Assembly (NCBI RefSeq): GCF_042186555.1
Contig: NC_133332.1
Span: 205,002,609 to 205,066,608 of the forward strand
Length of the DNA stretch: 64,000 nt
Direction of reading: 5' to 3'
From: Aquarana catesbeiana
Taxonomy: Eukaryota; Chordata; Amphibia; Anura; Ranidae
The notes under the pieces were generated by a model. It was given only the letters and a program-made list of their open reading frames with translations, did no database searches and had not been told where the DNA came from. The first letter of the stretch is position 1; each line of letters begins with the position of its first letter. Shown here piece after piece: positions 33,655 through 45,532 of the stretch. The position numbers were made by a program, and so were the translations under genes.

Positions 33655-33768
33655 CTATAGGTTCTTCTCCCTCCTAAAAGCTATCTAAATGTGAACTTGT
33701 GCATTGGCTTTGTATTCAGCCCTTTCAGACTCTAGTGGCATTGGTAACATTGATTTACAAAGAGGCAG

Positions 33769-34440
33769 TTAAAGTGGTTGTTAAGCCACTTTCACATCTT
33801 CATACCATCCCCTCTGTGTTCTAAACCTGTGTGCTCCTGTGTTAGTGATATATTAAAAAAAAGCCTGCTATACCTCATTTCAGAGCTCTTCTTAGTGATC
33901 ACATGGTCGGCTGGCTTTCTTCTCTCCCCCTCTGATAGATGCATTGGGCGGGCCGAGATTCCCCTGCTAACATCACTCGGGAAAGGAGAGGGGAGGAGAG
34001 GCGAGAGAGAGCCAGCCGATCATGTGATCACTGGGAAGAGCTGTGAAATGAGGTATAGCAGACTTTTATTTTATATAAATCCCTCACACAGAGGCACAAA
34101 GGATTAGAACACAGAGGGGATGGTATGATGTGGAAGTTATTTGAGCAGCAGGAGTTGAAGGGGCAGGCACTGTCACAAGCTGGCAGTCAGAGAGGGGAGG
34201 GGGGAGAGGATGGAGGAGAGGACACAGATAGCAGGCTGTGGATGACGGAGGCGCGTACGGATGAATCCAGTGTCAGGGCTCAGCAGCCCTGATATATCGG
34301 AGTCAGCGTACAGGGGGGAGGGTATAGCCAGGCAGGATCAGCCAGGTGTTACAGGGGGCTAAATGACACAGCACAAGCACTGTGCTGTATAAAATGCTTT
34401 AAAGGAACAGGATTTTTTTTTGGGTTAACAAATGCTTTAA
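33769..34440. mobile_element. TTAA MITE with long internal inverted repeat
   Basis: TTAA lies at 33769-33772 and 34437-34440. The ends are AGTGGTTGTTAAGCC and AGCATTTGTTAACCC. An internal inverted repeat spans about 33780-34142 (for example CATACCATCCCCTCTGTG against its complement, and CTATACCTCATTTC against its complement), centred near 33960. No coding. Confidence 0.85.
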
Positions 34441-36670
34441 AGCAGTAATCTTCGGCAGTCCCTTGTAACATGTCCCTAGTCTCTGACTGTCTCCTACTGC
34501 CGGTGTGGAGTATCTGACCTATCTGCTCTAGAATTTCTGCAGTCTCTGAAAGTCCACTGTAGCCTTAAATATAGTGGATATTATGTATGGATTTAGTGCT
34601 TTTAGAGGCTGCAGTTAAGGCCCCAAATACCAATAAGTTGAAACTCCCTGCATTATACAATAAACAGTTTTAGGAGTAATAAACTATAAAATCAATTTAT
34701 AGTGCTTCTGTCTTAGAGCCACAAGGCTGGCATGGAGGGATGAAGTGTAAATGATTGTAACCAATAACATTACACCGTATAACAACTTTCTTGCAAGCAA
34801 AACAATGAAATATTACAATAACAATTATAGAAAGGGCTAAATATATTTTTTAAAAAGCAAATATCCACACAAACTATTTTTCCTCTCCTTTCAATTTTTT
34901 GTGTTTTTTTTTTTTCAGCTGAAGTAAAATATTGTTTTCCCATCCTTTATAAATGTGTGTAATTCTTCATTAATATATGTGGGAGTGTGGTTAGTGATCT
35001 GGGATTGTATTGGACTGATGCACTGTGGACGACTCACAATGCAGTTAAGCAACGTTTGGAAGATGAAATCAAAATAATGAAGGTAGAAGATTTTCTTTTC
35101 GCAGTGCTGCTCACTGGTGTATTCTGATTTCTCAGTAATACGAGGGGAAATTAAGAAATGCTTATTGTTTTTCTGCCCTCTCTGCATAGAAAATCACAGC
35201 TGTGCTCAGGAATACATTGTACAAGAATTTAAAAGCTTTCTGTAATGAGGTCTGAAGGGCTTTAGCTGGTGTTTTTCCTCAGAATTTGTGCTTAGAGAAA
35301 AGAATTTTTAAAACTTGAGTACATTTATGCAGAACTGCGACTGAGGCTCTTAAAAAGTTTTGTAAGAGCGTAAGATATTTACAATTGCCAAGAAAAATGA
35401 TCATTCAATTGGGGCAATTCCAAGTGTATGTGTGTGTGTACAGATCAGATCAAAGAAATTCAACTGGATAAATGGAAAGATTCTTTATTTCATTATTGTA
35501 CTGGGCAGTGTATGGGGATGTCTGTTAAAGTATATCTAAAGTCAACATTTCTTGGATAGATTGGGAAAGTGATAGAACCTCTGTTGTGTTTTTTTTTTTT
35601 TTTTTGTGCGTGATTTCCCATTTGGGAGGTTTTTCTCCACTTCCTCTCCTGAAGAAAAAAAGTGAGAAGAAATATTTCCGAAGTAAAAGGAAATCACCTC
35701 TTGGACAGTTGTCACTGGAATAGGTCTTCCCAGATTACCCATCAGCTTCTGTTCTTTACCAGTGACAATTGTACATTTTAGAATTGTATTGCTTTCTGTC
35801 CCAGCAATAAAGGTCCCTAGCACAAAAACCTTTGCCAACTCTATCTGAGATCCCTCCCCCCAGTCCAAACAAGGTAGTAACGTAAGTTGGATTGAGTTGA
35901 GTCTGAATGGAAAACTGAGTCTCTGACCGGGTCGACAATGTCCTTGTGTACATCTCAAGGCTACATTTTCAGTTCTTGCTGGAGTGTAGCTTTCATAAAG
36001 CATTGCACAGCATGCAGAGCACAGTAACCCTATCAAACGATGAGCATTATTTTTTAATAAACCTTGATACATTGATCTGGTTGCCATTGGTTATTGCACT
36101 TTCACCTTGGGGTTTCTGGCTGCTTTGCTTTTCTTAAACAAAAAGCTATTAATTTCCTGTATGAAACATCATGAATTAGTGGTATATTATGCATACAATA
36201 AAACAAAACCTCTCTGTATTGTGCATAGGGAAGGGCATGTTGGTGCAAGTCTGCTGCTATAAAGGATTGCTCAGAGAATCTCCCTAACAAAATCTCTAAG
36301 CTTTCAAGATGCTCTGCATGCTGTTTTAGAACAACGCATTTTGTGGCATAGAAATTCTGCCAACTGGATTTATCTATTGCAAATTACTACAAGACATGTA
36401 TGTCTGTGCCATGGTATATCTATGCTGTAGAACTTCTATGCTTTGGGCAGGGACAAAATTGTCCATCTTGAAGGCAAAATTCATTTAGTGATACAGAATA
36501 CCGATTGATTTTAAACAATTGGACAGCTGTTCCCAAACTAAATATACGTTTATTTTTTCCAAAATTATTTACCGAATGCTAGTACTATGTGGACTCGATG
36601 ACCAGTTTGCTTTTGCTATAGTTACGTCCTTGGGTTTAGAATATCATTTTTATTTCTATGCTATTAGCAG
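34441..36670. other. unique sequence without recognisable gene
   Basis: No repeat ends were found. A minus-strand open frame at 35542-36087 (181 codons) has no motif I recognise and ends in a Lys run made by a poly-T tract, so I regard it as chance. Confidence 0.5.
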
Positions 36671-36899
36671 GGAAATTTATTTTCAAATATAGTTTTATTG
36701 AATCCCAGAAAGGCCAAAGCCAGGTAATGACAACAACAATATATTAAAACAGCAGTCTTGTAAGGTACAACTAATCTGACAAATAACTGAGGTAAAGAGA
36801 GCTCCAGTAGGTCCCGATAAGGGAAGCCCAAGAGAAATTCCTCAATTTATGTTTGTTATAGCATTTACAAAAACGTATCATTAAGATGTAAGGCTGCCC

Positions 36900-37497
36900 A
36901 GTCCTATTTTCCGTTTTCTAGAAACAGGAGTAGAAAAAAGGGGGGGGGAGGAGGGGAAAAAGGCTGTAAATGGCGATGACGCAAGGTAACAGTAGTAATC
37001 AGTCTAGATGACTTGTGGTAGCACTTATGGGCCAAGAAGGGCCTTACCCTCTTCAGAAATGACAAATAGATTCCAGAGTCCCCAGGTTTTAGAACACTTC
37101 TCATGGTTGTGTTATGCTGTAAGTATCAAGTCTTCCATCCTTTTTATGTCCTCAACTTTTCTAACCCAACTCGCTATGGTCGGCAGGTGTTGTAGTTTCC
37201 AACCAAGAAGAATACAAGACTTGACGTCAACAGGTGGCGCGCGATTGAACTCTTGAATTTTGTAGCAGGGATGTTTGAAAGATGTAATAAAAAGAAGGCT
37301 GGATCATCAGGTATCTTATATTCTGTACATTTTTGAGTGATTGTTTGGATTTCCTCCCAGAAGTGTGTCAACTTAGGGCAGGACCAGAATATGTGGAGCA
37401 ACATTCCCCGCTCTCCTGGCACCTCCAGCAATGGTCAGAGGTGTTGGGATAGCATTTGTGAAATCTAAAGGTGGTAAGGTACCACCTGGTCAGTACT
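36900..37497 (-). pseudogene. LINE ORF2 C-terminal part
   Basis: The minus-strand frame at 37431-37174 includes LEVPGERGMLLHIFWSCPKL, the C-terminal knuckle region of L1 ORF2 (compare LLYMLWSC at 16.9 kb). A frame change follows and the rest to about 36900 is degraded. The piece continues into 39680 onwards once element C is removed. Confidence 0.82.
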
Positions 37498-37829
37498 TTA
37501 ACCACTTAACAAACGCGCCATAGACGAACGACGGCTACAGCGCAGCTCGATAACTCTGGGAGGGTGTACATTGATGTCCTCCCTAAACCGAACCTGGGAA
37601 TATCCATCACGGTAAATAGCCGCTGACAGTGGCTGTTTACCACGTGATCGCTCCGTCAAATGACGATGCGATCACTTGTAAACAAACCAGCGTCATGTCC
37701 GGTTCCTCTCTCCCCTCTCTGTACCGATCGGTACAGTGCGAGGGGAAAGGGGAGAGACTGGGTGCAGCAGCGCTGTGGGCTGGATGTGTAGTGCCAACAG
37801 CGCTGCTCTGTTACAATTCAGGGACTCAT

Positions 37830-38470
37830 CCATCCATGCATGCCATCTATGCTCAGCCATCCCATGCATGCCATCCATGCTCAGCCATCCCATGCATGCC
37901 ATCCATGCTCAGCCATCCCATGCATGCCATCCATGCTCAACCATCCCATGCATGCCATCCATATTCAGCCATCCCATGCATGCCATCCATACTCAGGCAT
38001 CCCATGCATGCCGTCCATGCTCAGCCATCCCACGCATGCCATCCATACTCAGCCATCTCATGCATGCCATTCAAACTCAGCCATCCCATGTATGTCATCT
38101 ATACTCAGCCATCCCATGCATGCCATTCATACTTAGCCATCCCCTGCATGCCATTCATACTTAGCCATCCCATGCATGCCATCCATATTCAGCCATCCCA
38201 TGCACGCCAGCCATACTCAGCCATACCCAGCCATACTCATTCATGCTCAGTCACGCCATCCATACCCAGCCATACTTGTTCATAATCAGTCATCCCCTCC
38301 ATACTCAGCCATACCCAGCCATACTCATTCATGTTCAGTTATCCCATCCATACCCAGCTATACTCAGCCATCCACATTCATTGCTCAACCATGTTCAGCC
38401 ATCCTCATCCACGACTCATCCATACCCATTCATGCTCATCCATGCCACATCAGTTCTCATCCATGCCACC
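37830..38470 (+). repeat. minisatellite in element C
   Basis: Units of about 24 bp made of CATGCCATCCAT, ACTCAGCCATCC and variants, roughly 25 copies, decaying to the right. The long open frames in all plus frames (HPMHAIHAQPS) are artefacts of the repeat. Confidence 0.93.
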
Positions 38471-38497
38471 ACAGTGCCTCACAAAAGTGTAATAGTG

Positions 38498-39290
38498 TAA
38501 TTAGATTTGTAATGTATGCCCCTAGAACACCTGACGGTGCTCCCTTCATGTTGGGCCTTCTGTATGTGGCCAGGCTGTGGAAAAGTCTCACACATGTGGT
38601 ATCGCTATACTGAGGAGGAGTAGGAGAATCTATTTTGGGGTGTAATTTTTGGTATGTACATGCTGTGTGTTAGAAATATTGTATAAATGGACAAGTTTGT
38701 GTAAAAACAAATGCGTTTTCATTTTCTTTCCACATTTTCCAAAAACTTGTAGAAAAAAATGACATGCTCAAAAGATTCATTAGGCCTCATAGGTTATACG
38801 TTGGGGTGTTTTCTTTCCAAAATGGGGTCATTTTTTGGGCGTTTCCATTGTCCTGGTGCTTCAGGGCCATTAAAACTGCAAGAGGTAGTCAAGAAATTAT
38901 ATGTGTAATTTATGCTCCTAGAACACCTGATGGTGATTCCCGCATGTTGGGCCTCTGTATGTGGCCACGCTGTGTACAAATCTCACAAATGTGGTATCGC
39001 CATACTCAGGAGTAGTAAAATGTGTTTTGGGGTGTAATTTGTGGTATGCATATGCTGTGTGTGAGAAATAACCTGCTAATATGACAATTTTGTGAAAAAA
39101 AAATAATTAAAAAAAACTTGATTTTGCAAAGAATTGTTGGAAAAAATTACAACCTCAAAAAACCCAACATGCCTCTTACTAAATACCTTGGAATGTCTAC
39201 TTTCCAAAAAGGGGTCATTTTGGGGGGTAATTGTACTTTACTGGCTTGTTAGGGTCTCAAGAAATGAGATAAGCCGTCAGTACTTCAGGC
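38498..39290 (+). repeat. direct duplication of about 395 bp in element C
   Basis: The block with CCTAGAACACCTGA, TGTATGTGGCCA, TGTGGTATCGC and GGGGTGTAATTT occurs at about 38498-38885 and again from about 38895. The copies have diverged and carry different A/T runs. Confidence 0.85.
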
Positions 39291-39679
39291 GTGATCAGTT
39301 TTCAGAGATTGGCACCATAGCTTGTGGACTACTAACTTTCACACCAAAACACAGATTTGGGTTATTTTTACCAAACATATGTAGCAGTATAAATTTTGGC
39401 TACAATTTATGAAGAAAAATTACTAATTTGCAAATGAAGAAAAATGCATTTTTGTACAGAATTTTCAGTCTTTTTGCATTTATAGCACAAAAAATAAAAA
39501 GCCCAGCGGAGATTAATTACCACCAAAAGAAAGCTCTATTTGTGTGAAAAAAGGACACACATTTCATAGGGGTACAGTGTTGCATGACTGAGTAATAGTC
39601 ATTCAAAATGTGAGCACCGAAAGCTGAAAATTGGTCTGGTTAGGAAAGGTGTTTAAGTTCCCAGTGGGTAAGTGGTTAA

Positions 39680-40719
39680 AGTTAGTTTCTTGAATTTTAT
39701 TACCTATTGACAATTTAAGGGAAAGTCTGAGAATATGATGTTTTTGGGCTGTCGTGAAATTGCGGTGTAGGTCTGTTTCACGTTTTTCTATACAGGGTAA
39801 ATGTGGCTGCTCGGAGGGAGCGCTCAGAAGAATATAAGTTAGATGGGGTAGAGTTCCTGTATCCGAGCAGTACTCCTCAAAACTTGTCAACTGGTGGTGA
39901 AAACCCTGGGGGTTCCATAATGAGTGCAGGAAGTTGTGCAGTTAGAGGGCACTCCAAAAGGGAAGTTTAAAAGGGCCTGTGCGGCTTATCAACCTTGCTA
40001 TCGGAGGCCATTTTTTCCCCACAAGAAAGTTAGATGCTTGGTCTTGGCCAGAGTGGGGCAAGGGACCTGAACTTGGGAGAATGAAGGCCAGGAGAAAATT
40101 GTGGATTCCCTAAAATTGAGAATAAAAAGGGAGTCTCATGTGGAGAGTGAAGCCTGAAGGCAGACCTGAGAGCTTATGTGGAGTGTGGTGCCTAGTAGAG
40201 GGTGTAGTTTCAACTCTGGCGGTAAATTGTTGTAGCACCACAACACACTCTTTAAAGGGATATCTGTTTGTGCCTGTTCCCGTTGTGTCCATAGTTTAGA
40301 GCTATAAAGTTGGCGCCAATCAATAATCCTATCCAAATGGATTGCCTGATAATATTTCCGGACATCAGGGAGTGCCAGGCCCCCATAATGTTTAGGCAGC
40401 GATAGTTGGTAGCGGGGGAGTCAAGGTTTTTTATGGGCCCAAACAAACTGGGTGAAGAGAGACTGAACCTGGTTGAAGTAATAAGATGGTATTTTTATCG
40501 GTAGGGCTTGAAATAGATAGAGGTATTTTGGAAGAATGCACATTTTCAATAAATGACATCTGCCAAAGCAAGCGTGTAGGCCTTTATGCCAGCTCTCTAG
40601 TAGGGTATGGGTTTTAGCCAGTAAAGGCAGGAAGTTAATTTTGTACGTACAAGATAAACTGGCAGGGGTATATGTGCCTAGGTATTTTAGAGCTGATTCC
40701 GTCCATTTAAAGCTCAATT
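39680..40719 (-). pseudogene. LINE ORF2 middle part
   Basis: The minus strand gives KYLGTYTPASL and a CHLLKMCILPKYLYLFQALP segment (about 40500-40690). These align with KYLGVQITP and VKMTVLPKLLYLFQSLP of the L1 at 25392-26771, so this is the region behind the RT. The reading is lost after about 40420 apart from weak segments. Element D begins at 40720 and element C ends at 39679. Confidence 0.85.
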
Positions 40720-41885
40720 TTAACCACTTAAGGACCGAGCCTCATTTTGAGATTTGCTGTTTACGTTAAAGTTAAAAACATTTTTTTTTTGCTAGAAAAT
40801 TATCTAGAACCCCCAAACATTATACATTTTTTTTTTCGAACACCCTAGAGAATAAAATGGCAGTCGTTGCAATACTTTGTCACATCGTATTTGCGCAGCA
40901 GTCTTACAAGTACACTTTTTTTTGGAAAAAATACACTTTTTTGAATAAAAAAATAAGAAAACGGTAAAGTTAGCTCAATTTTTTTTATATTGTGAAAGAT
41001 AATGTTACGCAGAGTAAATTGATACCCAACATGTCACGCTTCAAAATTGCGCCCACTCGTGGAATGGCAGCAAACTTTTAACCTTAAAAATCTCCATTAA
41101 AAAATTCTACAGGTTGCATGTTTTGAGTTACAGAGGAGGTCTAGGGCTAGAATTTTTGCTCTCGCTCTACCGATCGTGGCGATACCTCACGTGTTGTTTG
41201 AACACCGTTTTCATATGCGGGCACTACTCACGTATGCTTTCGCTTCTGCAACGTATAAAAAAATGTTTTTTTTCTTATTTATTTTACCTTTTATTTTTTA
41301 TTTTTACACTGTACTTAAAAAAAAAAAATGTGTCACTTGTATTCCTATTGCAAGGAATGTAAACATCCTTTGTAATATAAAAAAAGCATGACAGGACCTT
41401 TTAATATGAGATCTAGGGTCAAAAAGACCAAAGATCTCATATTTACACTAAAATGCAATAAAAAAAAATAAAATAAAAAATTTGTCATTAAAAAAAAAAA
41501 AAAAAGGCCCTTTAAGAGCTATGGGCGGAAGTGACATTTTGACATCGCTTCCACCCTGCAATGGTATGGAGACGGGTGAGGGCCATCTTCCCCTCACTCA
41601 TCTCCATGCTCAGCATAGAGCAACATCCGATCGCCTCCGCCGCTGCCAATGGCTCCGGTAAGCGGCGGAGGGCACAGGAGCGCGGCGGCAGGGGGGCCCC
41701 CTCTCCCGCCGCCGATAAAAGTGATCTCGCTGCGAATCCGCTGCAGAGACCACTATTACCAGAAACCAGATTGCCGGCCGAAAAAGAGGATACCGGGGTT
41801 ATGGCAGCTAGCTGCTGCCATAACAACGATATTCCTCTTCAAACTTTGGACGTATATCGGCGTGCGGCGGTCCGGAAGTGGTTAA
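40720..41885. mobile_element. TTAA-family element D, complete
   Basis: TTAA lies at 40720-40723 and 41882-41885, with ends TTAACCACTT on both strands. The left part is AT-rich. The right part is GC-rich with hairpins (for example GTTATGGCAGC around 41800-41825). It sits inside the LINE and differs internally from B and C, so it is a separate subfamily. No coding is recognisable. Confidence 0.85.
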
Positions 41886-42850
41886 AGTGGGTAGGAGGAG
41901 AGGGGGTATAGCAACTCCCATAGAGATCAAATTTTCTAAGAAGATTTGGAAGCAGAGTTTGTCAGGGAGAAGAGCAAATCGTCGGCATATGCAGATATAT
42001 TGTGTTGGCTGTCCCCGAATATCCGGATTCAAGCGGATCTTACAGAGAAATGGCTCCAGAGAGAGGGCAGAGGGGAGGGGGGATAATGGGCACCCGTGTC
42101 GTGTGTCATTCATAATGGGGAATGGGTCAGAGAGAATACCATTGGCCTTGACCTGGGCTGTCGGATTAGAGTAAACTTTGGTTATTCTTTGTATCATTAT
42201 TTCTTCTCAGCCCATATGCCGAAGTACCAGGAACATAAAGTTACAGTTCACTTGGTCGAACGCCTTTTCGGCATCTGTACTAAGGAAAACACAGGGTACG
42301 GGTGGAGGTGGCTATATGGAGAAGGTTGAGTACTTTGGTTGTGTTATCTTTTGCTTCCCTAGAGGGGATGAATCCCACTTGATCTAAATGAATTAAGTAT
42401 TGTAGGTGTTGCGCCAACCGGGTAAGATTTTACGCCAACCTAAGATTTTAGTAAACAGCTTGAGGTCGATATTGAGAAGTGAGATGGGTCTATAGCTACC
42501 ACAAGAGGCAGGATCCTTGTTCTCCTTATGCATAACAGAGACATGCGCCTTCAGGGTGTCTCTAGGAAATACAGTGTCTGCCCCAACAGCATTGAACAGC
42601 TTCACCATATAGGGGCCAAGGATCGGGAGGAGAGCTTTAAAGGTATGGTAAGGTGAAGCCATCCGGTCTGGGTGCTTTACCAGGTTTCATCATGTTTACT
42701 GCCTGTTGGAGTTCCTCTAAGGTTATGGTAGAATCTAGTTCTTCCCGGACTTCAGTGGGAAGGATAGGAAGTTGGGATGAGGAGCAGGGAACTTTTAAAT
42801 GTGGTTTAAAGAGCACCAGTGGGCTGTGGATGTGTGTATTGTGGTTCACA
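41886..42850 (-). pseudogene. LINE ORF2 reverse transcriptase part
   Basis: Minus-strand pieces carry TITLEELQQAVNMMKPGKAP (near 42750), then SYRPISLLNIDLKLFTKILG (near 42480). After a gap they carry DTRHGCPLSPLPSALSLEPF (near 42080), the counterpart of GTRQGCPLSPLLFALAIEPL. The YADD site is degraded. Several stops and frame changes are present. The same enzyme family is better preserved at 17600-18892. Confidence 0.85.
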
Positions 42851-43264
42851 ACCCTCAGCTGAAACCCCCAGCAAACACTGCAAGTGGTGAAAGCAGCTGC
42901 TGCTATGAGTCCATTTGATTCTGCCTAAGGTAAAGATGGCAGTGGCTTTTTCATATAACCAATGAGGCCAGAAGAAAAATAATTCTTCTTGCACATGTTT
43001 TCAGCCTGCAGGGGCACCAATCGTATCTATGGAGCTTTCAGCTATTAGGCTAATGTAACAGTTATGACAACTCTGCAGCAATGCACCTGTTTGCACAGGT
43101 TGCCCCATTGCTGGCTGGATAAGTGAGGTGTCACTCCCTGGCTAAGAAAAGGGCTGTTAAATTAATGTAATTTGCCAGTGAGACCCTTCTGCACACTGGA
43201 CATTTGCCCAGCTCTTCTGAAAGCCTTTTCTTTTGGCAAGAGAAAAGCAGCTTTAAAAACACAC
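42851..43264. other. unassigned sequence
   Basis: No gene or repeat ends are seen. Confidence 0.5.
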
Positions 43265-43955
43265 CTAAGTCCGGCCATACACTGTTCGAATCTCGGCCGG
43301 TTCCTGCTGAGATTTAAACCGTTAATGGGCAGGCTGAATGTACTAAATTAATTGATCAATCAACTTGGGTACAACCAGCCTGCCAGATTCTCTTACAATT
43401 ATCGCTAGCAGATGCTATAGCTACTAGCAATAATTACTGTCTTCTTTCGGGACAGCTTCCCCCGCCCGCCCCCGCCAGGACAAGACAATTGCTGATTCCC
43501 CGGTCAGCACCGTCTGTGTTGATGGGGGAATCGTGCAAATTTCTTTCCTGCAACCCGTGTTTGCCGGAAAGAAATTTGCATCATGTAAATTCCAGCCTTA
43601 AGCTACATTTTTCAAATGCGTTTAGGCGCATCAAGCATTCATTATATTAGCGAGAATCTTAATTTATTCTGGCTATTGAAATTAACACTCTAGCGCTAAA
43701 CACACCTAGTGTTTAGGCGTGTTTACATGCCTTTAGGTGCATCAGGTGTTTTTTGTTGCCTAAACACTCCTCTCCTAAACACGCAAGTGTTTTTTTTTTC
43801 TCTGTCTCTAAACGCTCCTCTTCAAATACACCTGTAAATGCCTATGTGTGTATGGACACATAGGCTAAAACGAATGGGCTTAGGCAGGAAAAAAACTGCC
43901 AAACGCCTCCAAAAGCAGTGTTTTTTTACTCCCAGTAAACGAGGCCTAAGGAGTC
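43265..43955. mobile_element. two adjacent MITE-like segments
   Basis: At 43265 CTAAGTCCGGCCATACAC faces CTTAAGGCTGG (other strand of about 43595). A second segment rich in GCGTTTAGGCG-like inverted words runs to AACGAGGCCTAAGG at about 43950. The ends are weak, so this is tentative. Confidence 0.5.
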
Positions 43956-44654
43956 TTGTGCTCATCCAGCCAACGAGGGAGTAAGCTGTGTAAACAGGTA
44001 AATACAGTATTTCTGTACTCTGCTCAGTCCTGCATAGAAATCACAAGTGACATGGGCTTTATTGTGACCCTGTCATAAAGTTAGAACAAATTCCAAAGCA
44101 GTACCCTGTGCAGAAAACAGCTTTATACTTACCTGTACATTAGTCAGTTTGCAGAAACGCCACTCTGTAGCAGAGCTTCCAGCACTGATCCTATTCGACT
44201 CCTCGGGCTGCTCGAAAAGCATGTCCCTCTGCTGGTCTTAGTGGTTCCTGCTGCTGACCCCTAGTCACTGCAGGACACAATATTGACTTAGGGGTCATCG
44301 GGAGGGTATTTTTACAGTCTTTTTCTCCAATATTTTTGTTACTGTATTACATTTGAAGATTAGACCTTGCAATCACTCTTCATCCCTACTTGACGTAAAT
44401 GTAAATCCTGTCACTAAAATCTCATAAAAGCTTTGATAGGTTTGTAGCACACGCCCTTAGGGAAAGTAGAATGGGATCCCCCACCCTGCACAGCCAGGTA
44501 CACCAAATTTCCACAGGCACCCAGAGTCAGAGAATAGTCTGTGACCTTTATTTTTGTTATTTATTTATTGAGTGATAATAACTTGGTTAGGGATTGGAAA
44601 TTATGGGATGCCCACTTGACTTCAGAACAACTTCATGGACCACTCTTCCTATAT
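43956..44654. other. unassigned sequence
   Basis: Nothing recognisable. Confidence 0.5.
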
Positions 44655-44978
44655 ACAGTCTAATCTTTTTGGCTCTATACACCACCACAATGAATTTGAA
44701 ATGAAACGAAGAAGATGTCCTTTAACTGCAGACTGTCTGCTTTAATTTGAGGGTATTTACATCCAAATCATGTGAACGGTGTAGAAACTACAACAGTTTG
44801 TATATGTGTCTCCCACTTTTTAAGGGACCAAAAGTAATGGGACAATTGGCTGCTCAGCTGTTCCATGGCCACGTGTGTTATTCCCTCATTATCCCATTTA
44901 CAAGGAGCAGATAAAAGGTCCAGAGTTCATTTCAATTGTGCTATTTGCATTTGGAATCTGTTGCTGTCAACTCTCAAT

Positions 44979-45532
44979 ATGAGATCCAAAGAGCTGTCAC
45001 TATCAGTGAAGCAAGCCATCATTAGGCTGAAAAAACAAAACAAACCCATCAGAGAGATGGCAAAAACATTAGGTGTGGCCAAATCCACTGTTTGGAACAT
45101 CCTTAAAAAGAGAATGCACCGGTGAGCTCAGCAACACCAAAAGACCCGGAAGACCATGGAAAACAACTGTGGTGGATGACCGAAGAATTCTTTCCCTGGT
45201 GAAGAAAACACCCTTCACAACAGTTGGCCAGATCAAGAACACTCTCCAGGAGGTAGGTGTATGTGTGTCAAAGTCAACAATCAAGAAAATACTTCACCAG
45301 AGTGAATACGGAGGGTTCACCACAAGATGTAAACCATTGGTGAGCCTCAAAAACAGGAAGACCAGATTAGAGTTTGCCAAACAACATCTAAAAAAGCCTT
45401 CACAGTTCTGGAACAACATCCTATGAACAGATGAGATCAAGATCAACTTGTACCAGAGTGACGGGAAGAGAAAAGTATGTAGAAGGAAAGGAACTGCTCA
45501 TGATCCAAAGCATACCACCTCATCAGTGAAGA
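44979..45532 (+). pseudogene. Tc1 transposase, N-terminal half
   Basis: The start is ATG at 44979: MRSKELSLSVKQAIIRLKKQ opens the first helix-turn-helix, ending at STVWNILKK. A one-base frame change near 45120 leads into NTKRPGRPWKTT, a GRPR-like hook, and the second helix-turn-helix (TTVGQIKNTLQEVGVCVSKS). A stop at 45424-45426 (TGA) lies just before TDEIKINLYQSDG, which carries the first catalytic Asp. The reading stops at TTSSVK, where a solo LTR is inserted, and resumes with HGGG at 46265. Confidence 0.93.

Larger units (their letters stand above)
37498..39679. mobile_element. TTAA-family element C, complete
   Basis: TTAA lies at 37498-37501 and 39676-39679, with ends TTAACCACTT on both strands. 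Hairpins stand near the left end (37611-37641 with GGTAAATAGCC, and 37646-37677 with GTGATCGC). A CATCCATACTCAGC minisatellite (37830-38470) and a tandem duplication of about 395 bp (from about 38500) follow. The right 200 bp match element B. No coding. Confidence 0.9.
36675..42850 (-). mobile_element. L1/Tx1-type LINE, minus strand, interrupted by two TTAA elements
   Basis: A decayed LINE reads right to left: RT part (42849-41886), connecting part (40719-39680) and C-terminal part (37431-36900), with the AATAAA-rich 3' end near 36675. Elements D and C sit between these parts. The 5' portion with the endonuclease is missing. Confidence 0.88.

Noticed and set aside
35542..36087. 181-codon minus-strand frame as host gene
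   Set aside because: No motif, no splice context, and a Lys run that comes from a poly-T tract.
37840..38500. Long repetitive open frames (HAIHAQPS and similar) as protein genes
   Set aside because: They are open in all three plus frames because the DNA is a minisatellite without stop codons. No start context or domain.
43280..43300. tRNA gene or tRNA-derived SINE, because GTTCGAATC resembles a B box
   Set aside because: No A box at the right distance and no cloverleaf around it. The motif lies inside a MITE-like segment.
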